DNA from: Thiomicrorhabdus lithotrophica
Lineage (GTDB): Bacteria; Pseudomonadota; Gammaproteobacteria; Thiomicrospirales; Thiomicrospiraceae
Direction of reading: 5' to 3'
DNA: 64,000 nt
Assembly: GCF_029201445.1 (NCBI RefSeq)
Contig: NZ_CP102381.1
Coordinates: 1,178,001 to 1,242,000, forward strand
In this document: piece after piece, positions 19,197 through 27,986 of the stretch
How positions within the stretch are numbered: position 1 is the stretch's first letter
Layout of the letters: every line of letters begins with the position of its first letter
Translations under genes and position numbers: made by a program
Notes under the pieces: generated by a model
The model's input: the letters and a program-made list of their open reading frames with translations, nothing else
The model's database searches: none
What the model was told of the DNA's origin: nothing

Positions 19197-19273
19197 GGAG
19201 TAGTAGCTCAGCTGGTTAGAGTACCTGCCTGTCACGCAGGGTGTCGAGGGTTCGAGTCCCTTCTATTCCGCCA
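19197..19273 (+). tRNA. tRNA-Asp (anticodon GTC), copy 2
   Basis: Same 77-base sequence as the copy at 18916, including encoded CCA, and separated from tRNA-Val by 8 bases instead of 1. Confidence 0.97.
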
Positions 19274-19278
19274 TACCT

Positions 19279-19316
19279 AAAGGCGATATATAGTTAATTC
19301 TGTATGTCGCCTTTTT
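19279..19316 (+). terminator. Intrinsic terminator after the second tRNA pair
   Basis: Arms AAAGGCGA (19279-19286) and TCGCCTTT (19307-19314) with a 20-base loop and a T run to 19316. Confidence 0.8.
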
Positions 19317-19459
19317 CATTTATAAGTATTTAATTCATAAGACCATTAGAAATTTGGCTGCACGCTCAGTTCTTTGCTATTCTGTGCATTCCACAAATCA
19401 TATTGAATAAACTCAAATGGATGCACCTATGGAAGTCATAGGTACAGTGTTGGTTTATG

Positions 19460-21907
19460 TTAGGCTTGTTGTAAGGCATTGCTGCTTTTGAAGAAAGCTA
19501 AGGCTTTCATCATGTTTTCAGTTTCATCTTGCATTTGACTTGCCGCAGCCGAGGTTTCCTCTGAGAGGGCGGCATTCTGCTGTGTAAGTTGATCGATTTG
19601 TGAAATGGCGATATTGATCTGTTCTATTCCCGTTCTTTCTTCTTTACTGCTACTGGTAATTTCCTCAACAATTGTTGTGATTTCAATAATGGAGTTATTT
19701 ATCGAGTTGAGCATTTCACCCGATTCACCAACTTGTTTTTCACCTTCTTTGACTTGGTGTACGCTTGTTTCAATAATCGTTTTTATATTGTGGGCAGCGT
19801 CAGCGGATTTTTGTGCTAAATTTCTCACCTCGCTGGCGACAACTGCAAAGCCTCGTCCATGTTCACCCGCTCTGGCTGCTTCAACAGCAGCATTTAATGC
19901 AAGTAGGTTGGTTTGGAAGGCAATGCTGTCAATGAGTGTGATGATTTCTGCGATTTGTTCGCTGGAAGAGGTGATTTGTCTCATGGATTGTCGGGTGGTT
20001 TCTACAATTTCCATACCTTTGAGTGATTGATTCTTGGTTTGATGAATAACATCATCTGCGTGCATCGTTGAATCGGTATGCTCGGAGACGGATGCCGTCA
20101 TTTCTTCAAGTGCGGCGGCGGTTTCTTCAATGTTTGCCGCTTGTGTCTGTGTGCGCATTGATAGGTCATCACTCGCTGTACCTACTTCTACAACTGCGCG
20201 TTGAACATTGGTAGCAGATAGTTTTATCTGAGAAACGATTCGGTTTAGTTCATTTGCAGAGGTGTTAATGGCAATTTTTAACTCATTAAAATCACCTTGA
20301 TAGCTTCCTGATATGGACTTTGATAAATCGCCAGACGCTTGAGCTTGCACTACTGTTTTGATTTCACTAATGGCTTGTTCAACTGTTGTAACTGTTGAGT
20401 TTATATACTCTTTTAAGGTGTTAAGGTCACCTGGCAGCGTCATTTCAATACGGTTTTTTAAGTTACCTTGGCTGATTTGCTCCATAACCACGTTGGTTTC
20501 AGTAACAAATGCTTTTAGGCTATCAACCGTGTTATTGGTTGAATCGGCAGCTAGCTTAAACTCTCCCTTTAGGTCAGCGGTAATGTGTTCATCAAAATCC
20601 CCCTGAGATATGCAGTGGTTGACTCGATTTAACTCACTAAATGTTGATTCTAACTGCTGAGCCGAATCATTGATGCAGTTTTTTAATGATAAAAATTCAC
20701 CGACTAATACACTGTCTATCCGTCCGGTAAATTGACCCTCAGAGACTTGAGACATAATGCGTTTTATGTCCATGAAAGCTTGTGATTGCGTATCCAGCAT
20801 CTTATCGAAGGACTTGGCAATTACACCGATTTCATCTTTTGATTGAATACCTGATGTGATGCTGAAGTCACCTTTGTCGTTCACATGCTGAATGCACTGG
20901 GTCAGGTGTTTTAGGGGTGCGGTAATCTTACGTGCAATCAATACGACAGCAATTATGGAGGCCAGCAGTGCAATAATCGTATTTAATTCGACAGAGGTAA
21001 TCAATGATTCCGCATTTGAATAGGCCATATCGATGTTATTCAAGGCAATTTTCCAGCTTTCATCCTGTAATTTATGGCTTGATTCTGCAAGTTCATGGGT
21101 TATTTGGGTTAAATCCTGGTTGAGTATTTTGTTAAGCGAGATCAGTTCCGCTTTCAGTTGTTTGCTATCTGCATAAAAGTGCTTAACCGCCTCTTCAATT
21201 TCTGTAATTAACTTCCTTTCATTGGGCGTAAGTTCAAGCTGTGTTAGCTGGTTGATATTTAATTTAAGTGCTTTTAACTCTTGGTAGGCTTTCTGAAAGT
21301 CTTCTTCATGCAATTCTTCCACGTAGAGTGCCAGCTTGATTTCAGCATTCTGGGTGTGTTCTATTGCGCTCGCTGCAACTAATGCAGACGCGCTATCCAA
21401 TGTTTCTTGTAGTTTATGGAGGTCTTTGATAATGATTTTACCTTGTTTATCGGTAATGTCATGAATCAAAGATAAGCTTTCTTTACTCTTAGGAATGACT
21501 TGATTAAAGACTAAGTCATAATAGAGTGCATTGTCCTTATTGAGGATAGCCATCTGCTCTTTTTGTAACGCATCCAGTGGATAATTTTGCAGTTTTTTTA
21601 GGGTTTTAGTGTTCTGCTCTTCAAGGGCTTTGAGTTCTCCAATCAGTGAATCAGAATGCTGCTGTAGAAACTTAAAGACTAAAATTTGTGCGGATTTACT
21701 GTTTTCAAGAATGGTGGTGGATAAATTGGCGACGGGGATTGCGTCCTGCTTGACGATACTGACTTCTTCTTCTATCAAATGAGCATCTATTAAAGTAAGT
21801 GCAGCATTAGCAACCATAAATAAGAACATGATTAACGGAGCTAATAGCAGTTTTTTTGTCATACTTAGATTTGAAATAAAACCTGTAAATTCTTTACTTT
21901 GAGTCAT
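19460..21907 (-). CDS. Methyl-accepting chemotaxis protein with repeated HAMP modules
   Basis: 815 aa receptor. First membrane segment about residues 19-40; periplasmic, mostly helical sensor about 41-300; second membrane segment about 303-323; then a canonical HAMP (ITAPLKHLTQ...SKDEIGVIAKSF). Four further HAMP-like modules follow, each with a SQGxF/L start and an LxGEF/xGDL-type centre (MSQVSEGQF, CISQGDFDEH, ISQGNLKNR, QASGDLSKS). The methyl-accepting signalling domain carries the hairpin tip (QTNLLALNAAVEAARAGE) near residue 675. There is no C-terminal NWETF-type pentapeptide. GAGG precedes the ATG. It lies between the tRNA cluster and fabI, where no chemoreceptor is expected; its GC looks slightly higher than its neighbours. 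Ligand unknown. Confidence 0.92.
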   Translation of the reverse strand: MTQSKEFTGFISNLSMTKKLLLAPLIMFLFMVANAALTLIDAHLIEEEVSIVKQDAIPVANLSTTILENSKSAQILVFKFLQQHSDSLIGELKALEEQNTKTLKKLQNYPLDALQKEQMAILNKDNALYYDLVFNQVIPKSKESLSLIHDITDKQGKIIIKDLHKLQETLDSASALVAASAIEHTQNAEIKLALYVEELHEEDFQKAYQELKALKLNINQLTQLELTPNERKLITEIEEAVKHFYADSKQLKAELISLNKILNQDLTQITHELAESSHKLQDESWKIALNNIDMAYSNAESLITSVELNTIIALLASIIAVVLIARKITAPLKHLTQCIQHVNDKGDFSITSGIQSKDEIGVIAKSFDKMLDTQSQAFMDIKRIMSQVSEGQFTGRIDSVLVGEFLSLKNCINDSAQQLESTFSELNRVNHCISQGDFDEHITADLKGEFKLAADSTNNTVDSLKAFVTETNVVMEQISQGNLKNRIEMTLPGDLNTLKEYINSTVTTVEQAISEIKTVVQAQASGDLSKSISGSYQGDFNELKIAINTSANELNRIVSQIKLSATNVQRAVVEVGTASDDLSMRTQTQAANIEETAAALEEMTASVSEHTDSTMHADDVIHQTKNQSLKGMEIVETTRQSMRQITSSSEQIAEIITLIDSIAFQTNLLALNAAVEAARAGEHGRGFAVVASEVRNLAQKSADAAHNIKTIIETSVHQVKEGEKQVGESGEMLNSINNSIIEITTIVEEITSSSKEERTGIEQINIAISQIDQLTQQNAALSEETSAAASQMQDETENMMKALAFFKSSNALQQA

Positions 21908-22128
21908 GAGTAACCTCGATTTTCAGAAGAAAAAGTGATATTTTTTATATGTTACTGAGCGCTAAAATAATCCTGTAGTAACTAGTTGTTTTATAAAAAG
22001 ATTTAATTTTTTAAATTTGAATATAGCAAATAATATTAACGAATGTTAATGTTTTTTTATGGGTGAGGATAAAGAAAAGTGATGATGGCTATAAAAGGTG
22101 GAAATTCTTCACCCGTAAGGGTGGTAAA

Positions 22129-22156
22129 GAACTCAAGACTAGTTTTTCTTGAGTTC
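22129..22156 (-). terminator. Terminator-like hairpin after fabI
   Basis: Perfect arms GAACTCAAGA (22129-22138) and TCTTGAGTTC (22147-22156), loop CTAGTTTT. On the minus strand, 25 bases past the fabI stop, it is followed by TTTACC, a short U-rich tail. Confidence 0.65.
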
Positions 22157-22180
22157 TGGAAATTGGTTTAAGTGGTTTGA

Positions 22181-22960
22181 TTAGTTTGACGCAGTAATAT
22201 TATAGCCGCCATCAACATAAGTAATCTCACCAGTGATACCAGAGGCTAAATCTGAGCATAAGAATGCACAGGTGTTACCCACTTCTTCAATTGATACATT
22301 ACGGCGTAGAGGTGTTGATTGTGCTGCTTTGTCTAACATACTTCTGAAGTCTTTAATTCCAGCTGCTGCTAATGTGCGGATAGGCCCAGCAGAAACTGCG
22401 TTAACGCGAATGCCATCTTGTCCTAGGTCAGCTGCTAAATATCTTACCGTCGCTTCTAAAGATGCTTTAGCAATACCCATAACGTTATAGTTAGGCACGG
22501 CACGTTCAGCGCCAAGATAAGAAATGGTCATTACTGAACCATTTTTAGCTTTAAGCATTTCATACGCTGCCTTCGTACACGCAGTAAGGCTGTATGCACT
22601 AATATCGTGAGCAATACCAAACCCTTCTCTAGTTGAAGCATCAATCATACGACCTTCAAGTTCTTCGCGTGGTGCAAAAGCAACAGAGTGAACTAGAATA
22701 TCTAAACCATCTGTCCAAGACTTGGCTAGTTCTTCAAAGGTTGCATCAATTTCAGCATCGCTAGCAACATCTAGAGGTAATACAATGTTTGAACCTAGTT
22801 CGTCGGCAATCTTTTCTACGCGACCTTTAAGCTTTTCATTTTGAAAAGTAAGTGCAATTTCAGCACCTTGTTCACGCATCTGCTTAGCAATCCCGTAAGC
22901 GATAGACTTATTATTTGCAACACCAATGATTAATGCTTTTTTTCCAGTAAGGAATCCCAT
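22181..22960 (-). CDS. fabI: Enoyl-[acyl-carrier-protein] reductase (NADH)
   Basis: 259 aa. It reduces trans-2-enoyl-ACP in the last step of fatty-acid elongation and is the target of triclosan-type inhibitors. Features: an N-terminal NAD-binding motif modified as in FabI ([13 protein letters not shown]), the Tyr-x6-Lys catalytic pair in YNVMGIAK, and the conserved [13 protein letters not shown] loop. The start is ATG 22960 (MGFLTGKK) because GGAG lies six bases upstream; a TTG at 22972 would overlap that site. Divergent from the peptide transporter across a shared symmetric promoter region. Confidence 0.96.
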   Translation of the reverse strand: MGFLTGKKALIIGVANNKSIAYGIAKQMREQGAEIALTFQNEKLKGRVEKIADELGSNIVLPLDVASDAEIDATFEELAKSWTDGLDILVHSVAFAPREELEGRMIDASTREGFGIAHDISAYSLTACTKAAYEMLKAKNGSVMTISYLGAERAVPNYNVMGIAKASLEATVRYLAADLGQDGIRVNAVSAGPIRTLAAAGIKDFRSMLDKAAQSTPLRRNVSIEEVGNTCAFLCSDLASGITGEITYVDGGYNITASN

Positions 22961-23059
22961 ATTGATCTCCAATATTGATTTATTAGTAGGAGATACTCTT
23001 AATTCTGCTTAAATAGTTTTTGAATATAAATTTAAGGATGAGTATCGTTAATTTATACG

Positions 23060-23089
23060 CATTATAACGCTAAATTATTCGTTATAATG
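23060..23089. promoter_or_regulatory. Inverted repeat with divergent -10 boxes between fabI and the ABC importer
   Basis: Perfect 10-bp arms CATTATAACG (23060-23069) and CGTTATAATG (23080-23089) with a 10-base loop. Each arm contains TATAAT reading outwards: plus strand 23083-23088 and minus strand 23061-23066. This may be a pair of back-to-back promoters and/or an operator. No good -35 boxes are evident. Confidence 0.5.
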
Positions 23090-23230
23090 CTTGAAGTGAC
23101 TAAAATTAGACGGCTACAATATTTCGGCTAATTTTATATTAAGACACTACTAATAAAATAGAGCTATAACATCAATATGAATCTTGATTTTGGCTTCAGT
23201 AAACACTCATAATTAATGGATTGATTAATC

Positions 23231-25468
23231 TTGTTCAAAGCTCAGTATAACAATTTGTATTTTCAAGCTTTAATGCTTTCCATTTTTATGGCTTTATTTG
23301 TGATGTCTTGCGCTTCTTTTGCGAGCAATTGGAATTCACCCTACACAAACAATCAAGTTAAACAACAAAAGTTGTTTAACTCATTCAGCTCGCCACCTAA
23401 GCACTTAGACCCAGTGGTTTCTTATAATTCTAATGAGTGGGCAATTCTTAGTCAGGTTTATGAGCCACTATTGCAATACCACTATCTAAAAAGACCGTAC
23501 AAAATTGAACCGTTAACCCTAACGCGTATGCCGGTTATTCGTCACTTAGATAAACATAATCAAGCGGTTTCTGATTCTAGTAATAATATTGAGTTTACAG
23601 AGTATCTATTTGAATTAAAAAGGGATATTGGATTTCAAAATCATCCTGCTTTTGTGTTGAATGATGATAATTCCTACCTTTATCATGAGTTGGCAGCTAG
23701 TCAGCTAGACCGTATATCTAACGTTAACGATTTTGCTAAACAATCATCAAGAGAGTTGCTTGCAGCAGATTATGTTTATGCTATCAAACGCATGGGGTTA
23801 CGCCAAAATAATTCGCCCGTTTTAGATTCTATGCAGGCCTACATAGTGGGTTTAAAAGAATTTTCAAAACAGGTAACACAGGCATTTGATGAACAGTTAA
23901 AGCAAGAAGGTACGCAAAGCAAAGTTAGCTATTTTGACTTGAATCAGTATGAAATTAGCGGTGTTCAAGTCATTGATAGTCATCGTTTTAAAATCAAAAT
24001 AAAGGGCGTCTATCCTCAGTTTCTCTATTGGTTAACCATGAACTTCTTTGCGCCTATTCCGTGGGAAGCTGATAAATTCTATAAACAACCAGGCCTGGTA
24101 GAAAAAAACATCACCTTAGACACTTCTCCAGTCGGAACAGGCGCTTATTATTTAGCTGAAAATAATCCTAATCGTCAGATGCGCTTAATTGCTAACCCTA
24201 ACTATCACCAGGCATTTTACCCTTCATCTGGTCTGGCCGACGGTGCTGATAGGGCTTTATTAGATGATGCAGGTAAACAGCTACCCTTTATAAAGGAGGT
24301 GGTTTATACACTTGAAAAAGAGAGTGTGCCTTTGTGGAACAAATTTCTGCAAGGTTATTACGATGCTTCTGGCGTAAGTTCAGATAGTTTTGATCAAGCA
24401 GTTTCTGTATCAGGCTCTGGAAATATGAGCTTAACCAATGAGATGCAAGAGCGAGGTATTCAGTTTGTAAGTCAAATTCAACCAACAATTTTTTATTTTG
24501 GATTTAATATGGCTGATCCTGTGGTTGGTGGTTACTCTGTTAAACAACAAAAATTACGACAAGCGATTAGTATCGCGGTGAACTTTGAAGAATATATCTC
24601 AATATTTTTAAATGGACGTGGTATGTCCGCTCAAGGCCCAATACCACCAGGTATTTTTGGTCATGAACCAGGCGAAAAAGGAGTTAATTCAGTTGTATAT
24701 GACTGGAAAGTGAACCGCTTAGAACGCAAGTCTATTGAGTATGCCAAAAAGCTGCTGGCAGAAGCCGGTTATCCAAATGGCCGAAAAGACAACGGCGAGC
24801 CGCTCTCGCTTTATTATGATACGGCAGCAACTGGGCCCGATAGTCAGTCTGAGTTGAATTGGTATCGTAAACAGTTCGCTAAGTTAGGGATTAATTTGAT
24901 TATTCGAGCGACAGACTATAACCGCTTTCAAGATAAGATTAGAAATGCCAAAGGGCAGATGTTCTCATGGGGTTGGAATGCAGATTATCCTGATCCTGAA
25001 AACTTTTTGTTTTTATTGTACGGCGGTAATGCCACGATTAACACAGATGGCAGCGGTGTAAATAGCGCAAATTATGACAATCCTGAATTTAATCGCCTGT
25101 TTAAACTGATGAAAACTATGGCTAATGGCCCTGAACGTCTGAAAATTATTCAGAAAATGGTCTCGATTGCTCAACAGGATGCACCTTGGATATGGGGGTT
25201 TCATCCTAAGTCATTGGCTTTGTACCATAGCTGGTTAAAAAACGTCTGGCCTAATGCTTTAGCTAACAATACAACGAAATATAGAAGAATTGATGCAGCA
25301 GAGCGTTTTGAAAAGCAGCAGGCCTGGAATTCGCCAGTCGTTTGGCCACTAATTTTAGTACTGTTAGTGAGCATAATCGCTATATGGCCATTAAAAAAAG
25401 CCTATCTACAAAGACAAAAGTCTGTTATTTCTTCAAATCAGAATAAATCCACTAAGGAGGGTGTTTAA
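23231..25468 (+). CDS. Peptide-type ABC transporter substrate-binding protein with C-terminal membrane anchor
   Basis: 745 aa, family 5 extracellular solute-binding protein (SBP_bac_5). Signal peptide about residues 12-32 (LSIFMALFVMSCASFAS). The binding core opens with FNSFSSPPKHLDPVVSYNS and carries SPVGTGAYYLAENNPN and FSWGWNADYPDPENF, typical of oligopeptide/Yej-type binders. Unusually, a predicted membrane segment lies near the end (WPLILVLLVSIIAIWPL) before a basic tail, so the protein may stay tethered to the inner membrane next to its permease. Start TTG 23231 has no clear ribosome binding site; ATG 23273 would shorten the signal peptide but keep it. Its stop overlaps the ATG of the next gene. 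Confidence 0.85.
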   Translation: MFKAQYNNLYFQALMLSIFMALFVMSCASFASNWNSPYTNNQVKQQKLFNSFSSPPKHLDPVVSYNSNEWAILSQVYEPLLQYHYLKRPYKIEPLTLTRMPVIRHLDKHNQAVSDSSNNIEFTEYLFELKRDIGFQNHPAFVLNDDNSYLYHELAASQLDRISNVNDFAKQSSRELLAADYVYAIKRMGLRQNNSPVLDSMQAYIVGLKEFSKQVTQAFDEQLKQEGTQSKVSYFDLNQYEISGVQVIDSHRFKIKIKGVYPQFLYWLTMNFFAPIPWEADKFYKQPGLVEKNITLDTSPVGTGAYYLAENNPNRQMRLIANPNYHQAFYPSSGLADGADRALLDDAGKQLPFIKEVVYTLEKESVPLWNKFLQGYYDASGVSSDSFDQAVSVSGSGNMSLTNEMQERGIQFVSQIQPTIFYFGFNMADPVVGGYSVKQQKLRQAISIAVNFEEYISIFLNGRGMSAQGPIPPGIFGHEPGEKGVNSVVYDWKVNRLERKSIEYAKKLLAEAGYPNGRKDNGEPLSLYYDTAATGPDSQSELNWYRKQFAKLGINLIIRATDYNRFQDKIRNAKGQMFSWGWNADYPDPENFLFLLYGGNATINTDGSGVNSANYDNPEFNRLFKLMKTMANGPERLKIIQKMVSIAQQDAPWIWGFHPKSLALYHSWLKNVWPNALANNTTKYRRIDAAERFEKQQAWNSPVVWPLILVLLVSIIAIWPLKKAYLQRQKSVISSNQNKSTKEGV
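24089..24098. repeat. CCAGGCCTGG palindrome, copy 5
   Basis: Exact copy within ACCAGGCCTGGT in the substrate-binding protein gene, read as Pro-Gly-Leu. A 9/10 near copy lies further down the same gene at 25319-25327, read as Gln-Ala-Trp. Confidence 0.85.
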
Positions 25469-26445
25469 TGTTTGCTTACATTGTCAGACGTTTACTCTTT
25501 GCGGTACCAATTTTGATTGGAGTTAACGTCATTACCTTTGCGCTGTTCTTTATGGTAAACACACCTGATGATATGGCGCGTGCGCAATTAGGTGCAAAAC
25601 AGACCACGCCAGCAATGATTCAGGCTTGGAAAGAGGGACATGGCTATGACAAGCCTCTTTTCTATAACCAGGATTCAAATGGGTTTGATCAAATTTCAGA
25701 TACTTTGTTTGTTCAAGAGTCGCTAAAGTTGTTTAGCTTTGACTTTGGTCAGTCTGACTCTGGTAGACAGATATCTTCAGATATTTATGAACGTATGTGG
25801 CCCAGCCTAGCCATAGCTCTACCTACCTTTATTATTGGTCTAGTGACTAATATCGCACTGGCTTTACTCATTGTGCTATTCAGAGGGTCTACCTTAGACC
25901 GAGTGACGATGGGTGTTGCCGTTGCGATTATGTCAATTTCTGGACTGTTTTATATTATTGCTGGCCAAGTGTTATTTAGTAAAACGTGGCATTGGGTCCC
26001 CATATCAGGGTATGCAGAAGGTATTGATGGCTTGAAGTTTTTGATATTACCTGTGTTCATTGGTGTGTTTGCTGGTATTGGAGCGGGCATTCGTTGGTAT
26101 CGTAGTATTTTCTTGGAAGAAATTAACAAGGATTATGTTCGAACCGCACGCGCTAAAGGACTTTCTGAAATAAAAGTGTTGTTTGGTCATGTTCTACAAA
26201 ATGGTCTCTTGCCAATATTAACGGGTGTGGTAGTCGTGATTCCTACGCTATTTATGGGTAGTTTAATAATGGAATCTTTCTTTGGTATACCAGGCCTGGG
26301 AAGCTATACGATTGATGCTATCCAGTCGCAAGATTTCGGTATTGTTAAAGCGATGGTTTTTTTAGGTTCGGTTTTATATATTATTGGATTGATCTTGACG
26401 GATATCTCTTATACCTGTTTTGATCCAAGGGTGAAACTCTCATGA
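25468..26445 (+). CDS. Peptide-type ABC transporter permease (DppB/YejB class)
   Basis: 325 aa inner-membrane permease. The N-terminus YIVRRLLFAVPILIGVNVITF is that of the DppB/OppB/YejB class. There are about six membrane segments, and the EAA loop that contacts the ATPase is visible (DYVRTARAKGLSEIKVLFGHVLQN). It starts on the last base of the preceding binding-protein gene, with AAGGAGG upstream, and overlaps the next permease by four bases, so it is tightly coupled within the operon. Contains a CCAGGCCTGG copy at 26290. Confidence 0.92.
   Translation: MFAYIVRRLLFAVPILIGVNVITFALFFMVNTPDDMARAQLGAKQTTPAMIQAWKEGHGYDKPLFYNQDSNGFDQISDTLFVQESLKLFSFDFGQSDSGRQISSDIYERMWPSLAIALPTFIIGLVTNIALALLIVLFRGSTLDRVTMGVAVAIMSISGLFYIIAGQVLFSKTWHWVPISGYAEGIDGLKFLILPVFIGVFAGIGAGIRWYRSIFLEEINKDYVRTARAKGLSEIKVLFGHVLQNGLLPILTGVVVVIPTLFMGSLIMESFFGIPGLGSYTIDAIQSQDFGIVKAMVFLGSVLYIIGLILTDISYTCFDPRVKLS
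26290..26299. repeat. CCAGGCCTGG palindrome, copy 6
   Basis: Exact copy inside the first permease gene, read in the Pro-Gly-Leu phase at the conserved FGIPGLG motif, so here protein conservation may also contribute. Confidence 0.8.
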
Positions 26446-27809
26446 TGCCGACATTCTTATGGACAGACATCATGATTTGGGGTTTATTTGCTCTAATCAT
26501 TGTTGGTATTCGTCAAATTGCTAGCGACGCTCAAAAGAGAAAGCAGTGGTGTGACGTCTTTAAGTCCAAGACAGCGATGATTTCTTTCATCATTTTGTTG
26601 TTTTATTTTGCTATTGCTTTAATCGATTCAATTCATTTTAAAGTAGACCCATCTGCAGAAAACACTACAAACAAAGAACTAATTAGTTTACTTGATATAG
26701 GGTTGGAGCATTTAATTCTCAATGTAGAAAGAACTTATTCAGCACCGTTTGCATTAAATGAATATAGTTCTAGCGTAGTTTACGATGAAAGCGGTAATGT
26801 TCAGCAAGTGTATTTGCCACTAAAGAATGTGGCTAGACACATTAATATGTATCAAAGTCTGGTTGCTTATGATGTGTTAACTCAGACGGGTTGGGCTTTT
26901 TTAATTGCTTTAATGGCAATGGCCGCACTAATTTTGATTCATGGTTATTTTAGTTTTAAAGAGGTCGCATTACGCTTATCATCAAAATCCGAAGGCCTAC
27001 CTTGGTTAGTTGCCTACACCACGCTATTTATCCTGATTTTTATCGGCACATGGTTTTACTTATTAAGCTTTGATTATCATGTCTTGGGCACGAATAAGGT
27101 TGGAGTAGATGTTCTTTATCAATCATTAAAAAGCATCAGAACGGGCGTGTTAATTGGAGGTTTAACGACAATTGTTATGCTGCCTTTAGCACTTGTTTTG
27201 GGGGTTAGCGCAGGCTATTTTAAAGGCTGGATTGATGATGTTATTCAATATCTCTACACAACCCTAAACTCCATTCCTGGTGTGTTGTTGATTGCGGCAG
27301 CAGTATTAGTGATGCAATCTATTATGAGCACCCATGCAGGGTGGTTTGGCAGCACTGAAGAACGTGCTGATATGCGGCTTCTGTTTTTGATTTTGATTCT
27401 AGGTATGACAAGCTGGACAGGCTTGTGCCGTCTATTACGTGCAGAAACCTTAAAAATTAGTCAAATTGAGTATGTTACCGCGGCTAAGGCATTTGGTTTA
27501 AACCCATTTATGATAATAAAAAAGCATATTCTTCCAAATTTAGTACATCTGATTTTGATTGCATTAGTGCTTGATTTTAGTGGGCTTGTTTTAGCCGAAG
27601 CGGTACTCTCGTATGTGGGTGTCGGAGTTGATCCTACTATGCCGAGTTGGGGTAATATGATTAACCAGGCCAGGTTAGAGATGGCCAGAGAGCCTATGGT
27701 TTGGTGGTCGTTGTTATCTGCGTTTATCTTTATGTTTGTTTTAGTGTTAGCCGCAAACCTTTTTGCGGATAGAGTTCAGTGGGTTCTTAATCCACGTTCT
27801 GAGAAATAA
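26442..27809 (+). CDS. Peptide-type ABC transporter permease (DppC/YejE class)
   Basis: 455 aa, longer than the usual 300-340 aa of DppC/YejE, because of an N-terminal extension with extra membrane segments and a soluble stretch (about residues 60-140). The C-terminal half is a standard permease with the EAA motif (EYVTAAKAFGLNPFMIIKKHILPN). It pairs with the preceding permease, whose stop it overlaps by four bases. The conserved end LSYVGVGVDPTMPSWGNMI is typical of the class. A tandem CCAGGCCAGG near 27665 is related to, but not identical with, the window's repeated palindrome. Confidence 0.9.
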   Translation: MMPTFLWTDIMIWGLFALIIVGIRQIASDAQKRKQWCDVFKSKTAMISFIILLFYFAIALIDSIHFKVDPSAENTTNKELISLLDIGLEHLILNVERTYSAPFALNEYSSSVVYDESGNVQQVYLPLKNVARHINMYQSLVAYDVLTQTGWAFLIALMAMAALILIHGYFSFKEVALRLSSKSEGLPWLVAYTTLFILIFIGTWFYLLSFDYHVLGTNKVGVDVLYQSLKSIRTGVLIGGLTTIVMLPLALVLGVSAGYFKGWIDDVIQYLYTTLNSIPGVLLIAAAVLVMQSIMSTHAGWFGSTEERADMRLLFLILILGMTSWTGLCRLLRAETLKISQIEYVTAAKAFGLNPFMIIKKHILPNLVHLILIALVLDFSGLVLAEAVLSYVGVGVDPTMPSWGNMINQARLEMAREPMVWWSLLSAFIFMFVLVLAANLFADRVQWVLNPRSEK

Positions 27810-27986
27810 TAACTTATATTACCTTTATAACTCGCCACTTCTGTGTTGAAAAATGGTCATTTACAAGTCGTAAACTCAAATTTTTCGCCTTGAATTGACA
27901 AGTTCTAAAGGCAATCTAAGCCATTATTGAATATATAATTAAGTTACATAATTTGTTAAGTTTTCTGATTTTACTAAGGAATCCAG

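Larger units (their letters stand above)
18839..19273 (+). repeat. Tandem duplication of a tRNA-Val/tRNA-Asp pair
   Basis: The unit at 18839-18992 recurs at 19113-19273. The tRNA bodies appear identical by eye, while the linker between Val and Asp changes from 1 to 8 bases and the 120-base spacer differs from both flanks. So the tRNAs are kept identical while the spacers have diverged. Confidence 0.95.

Noticed and set aside
19605-20030. 141-codon plus-strand frame opposite the chemoreceptor
   Set aside because: Antisense to a clear coding gene with repetitive composition mirrored from it; no ribosome binding site.
27665-27674. CCAGGCCAGG, a tandem CCWGG pair in the second permease gene
   Set aside because: Only one copy and not palindromic; noted as related but not counted as a copy.
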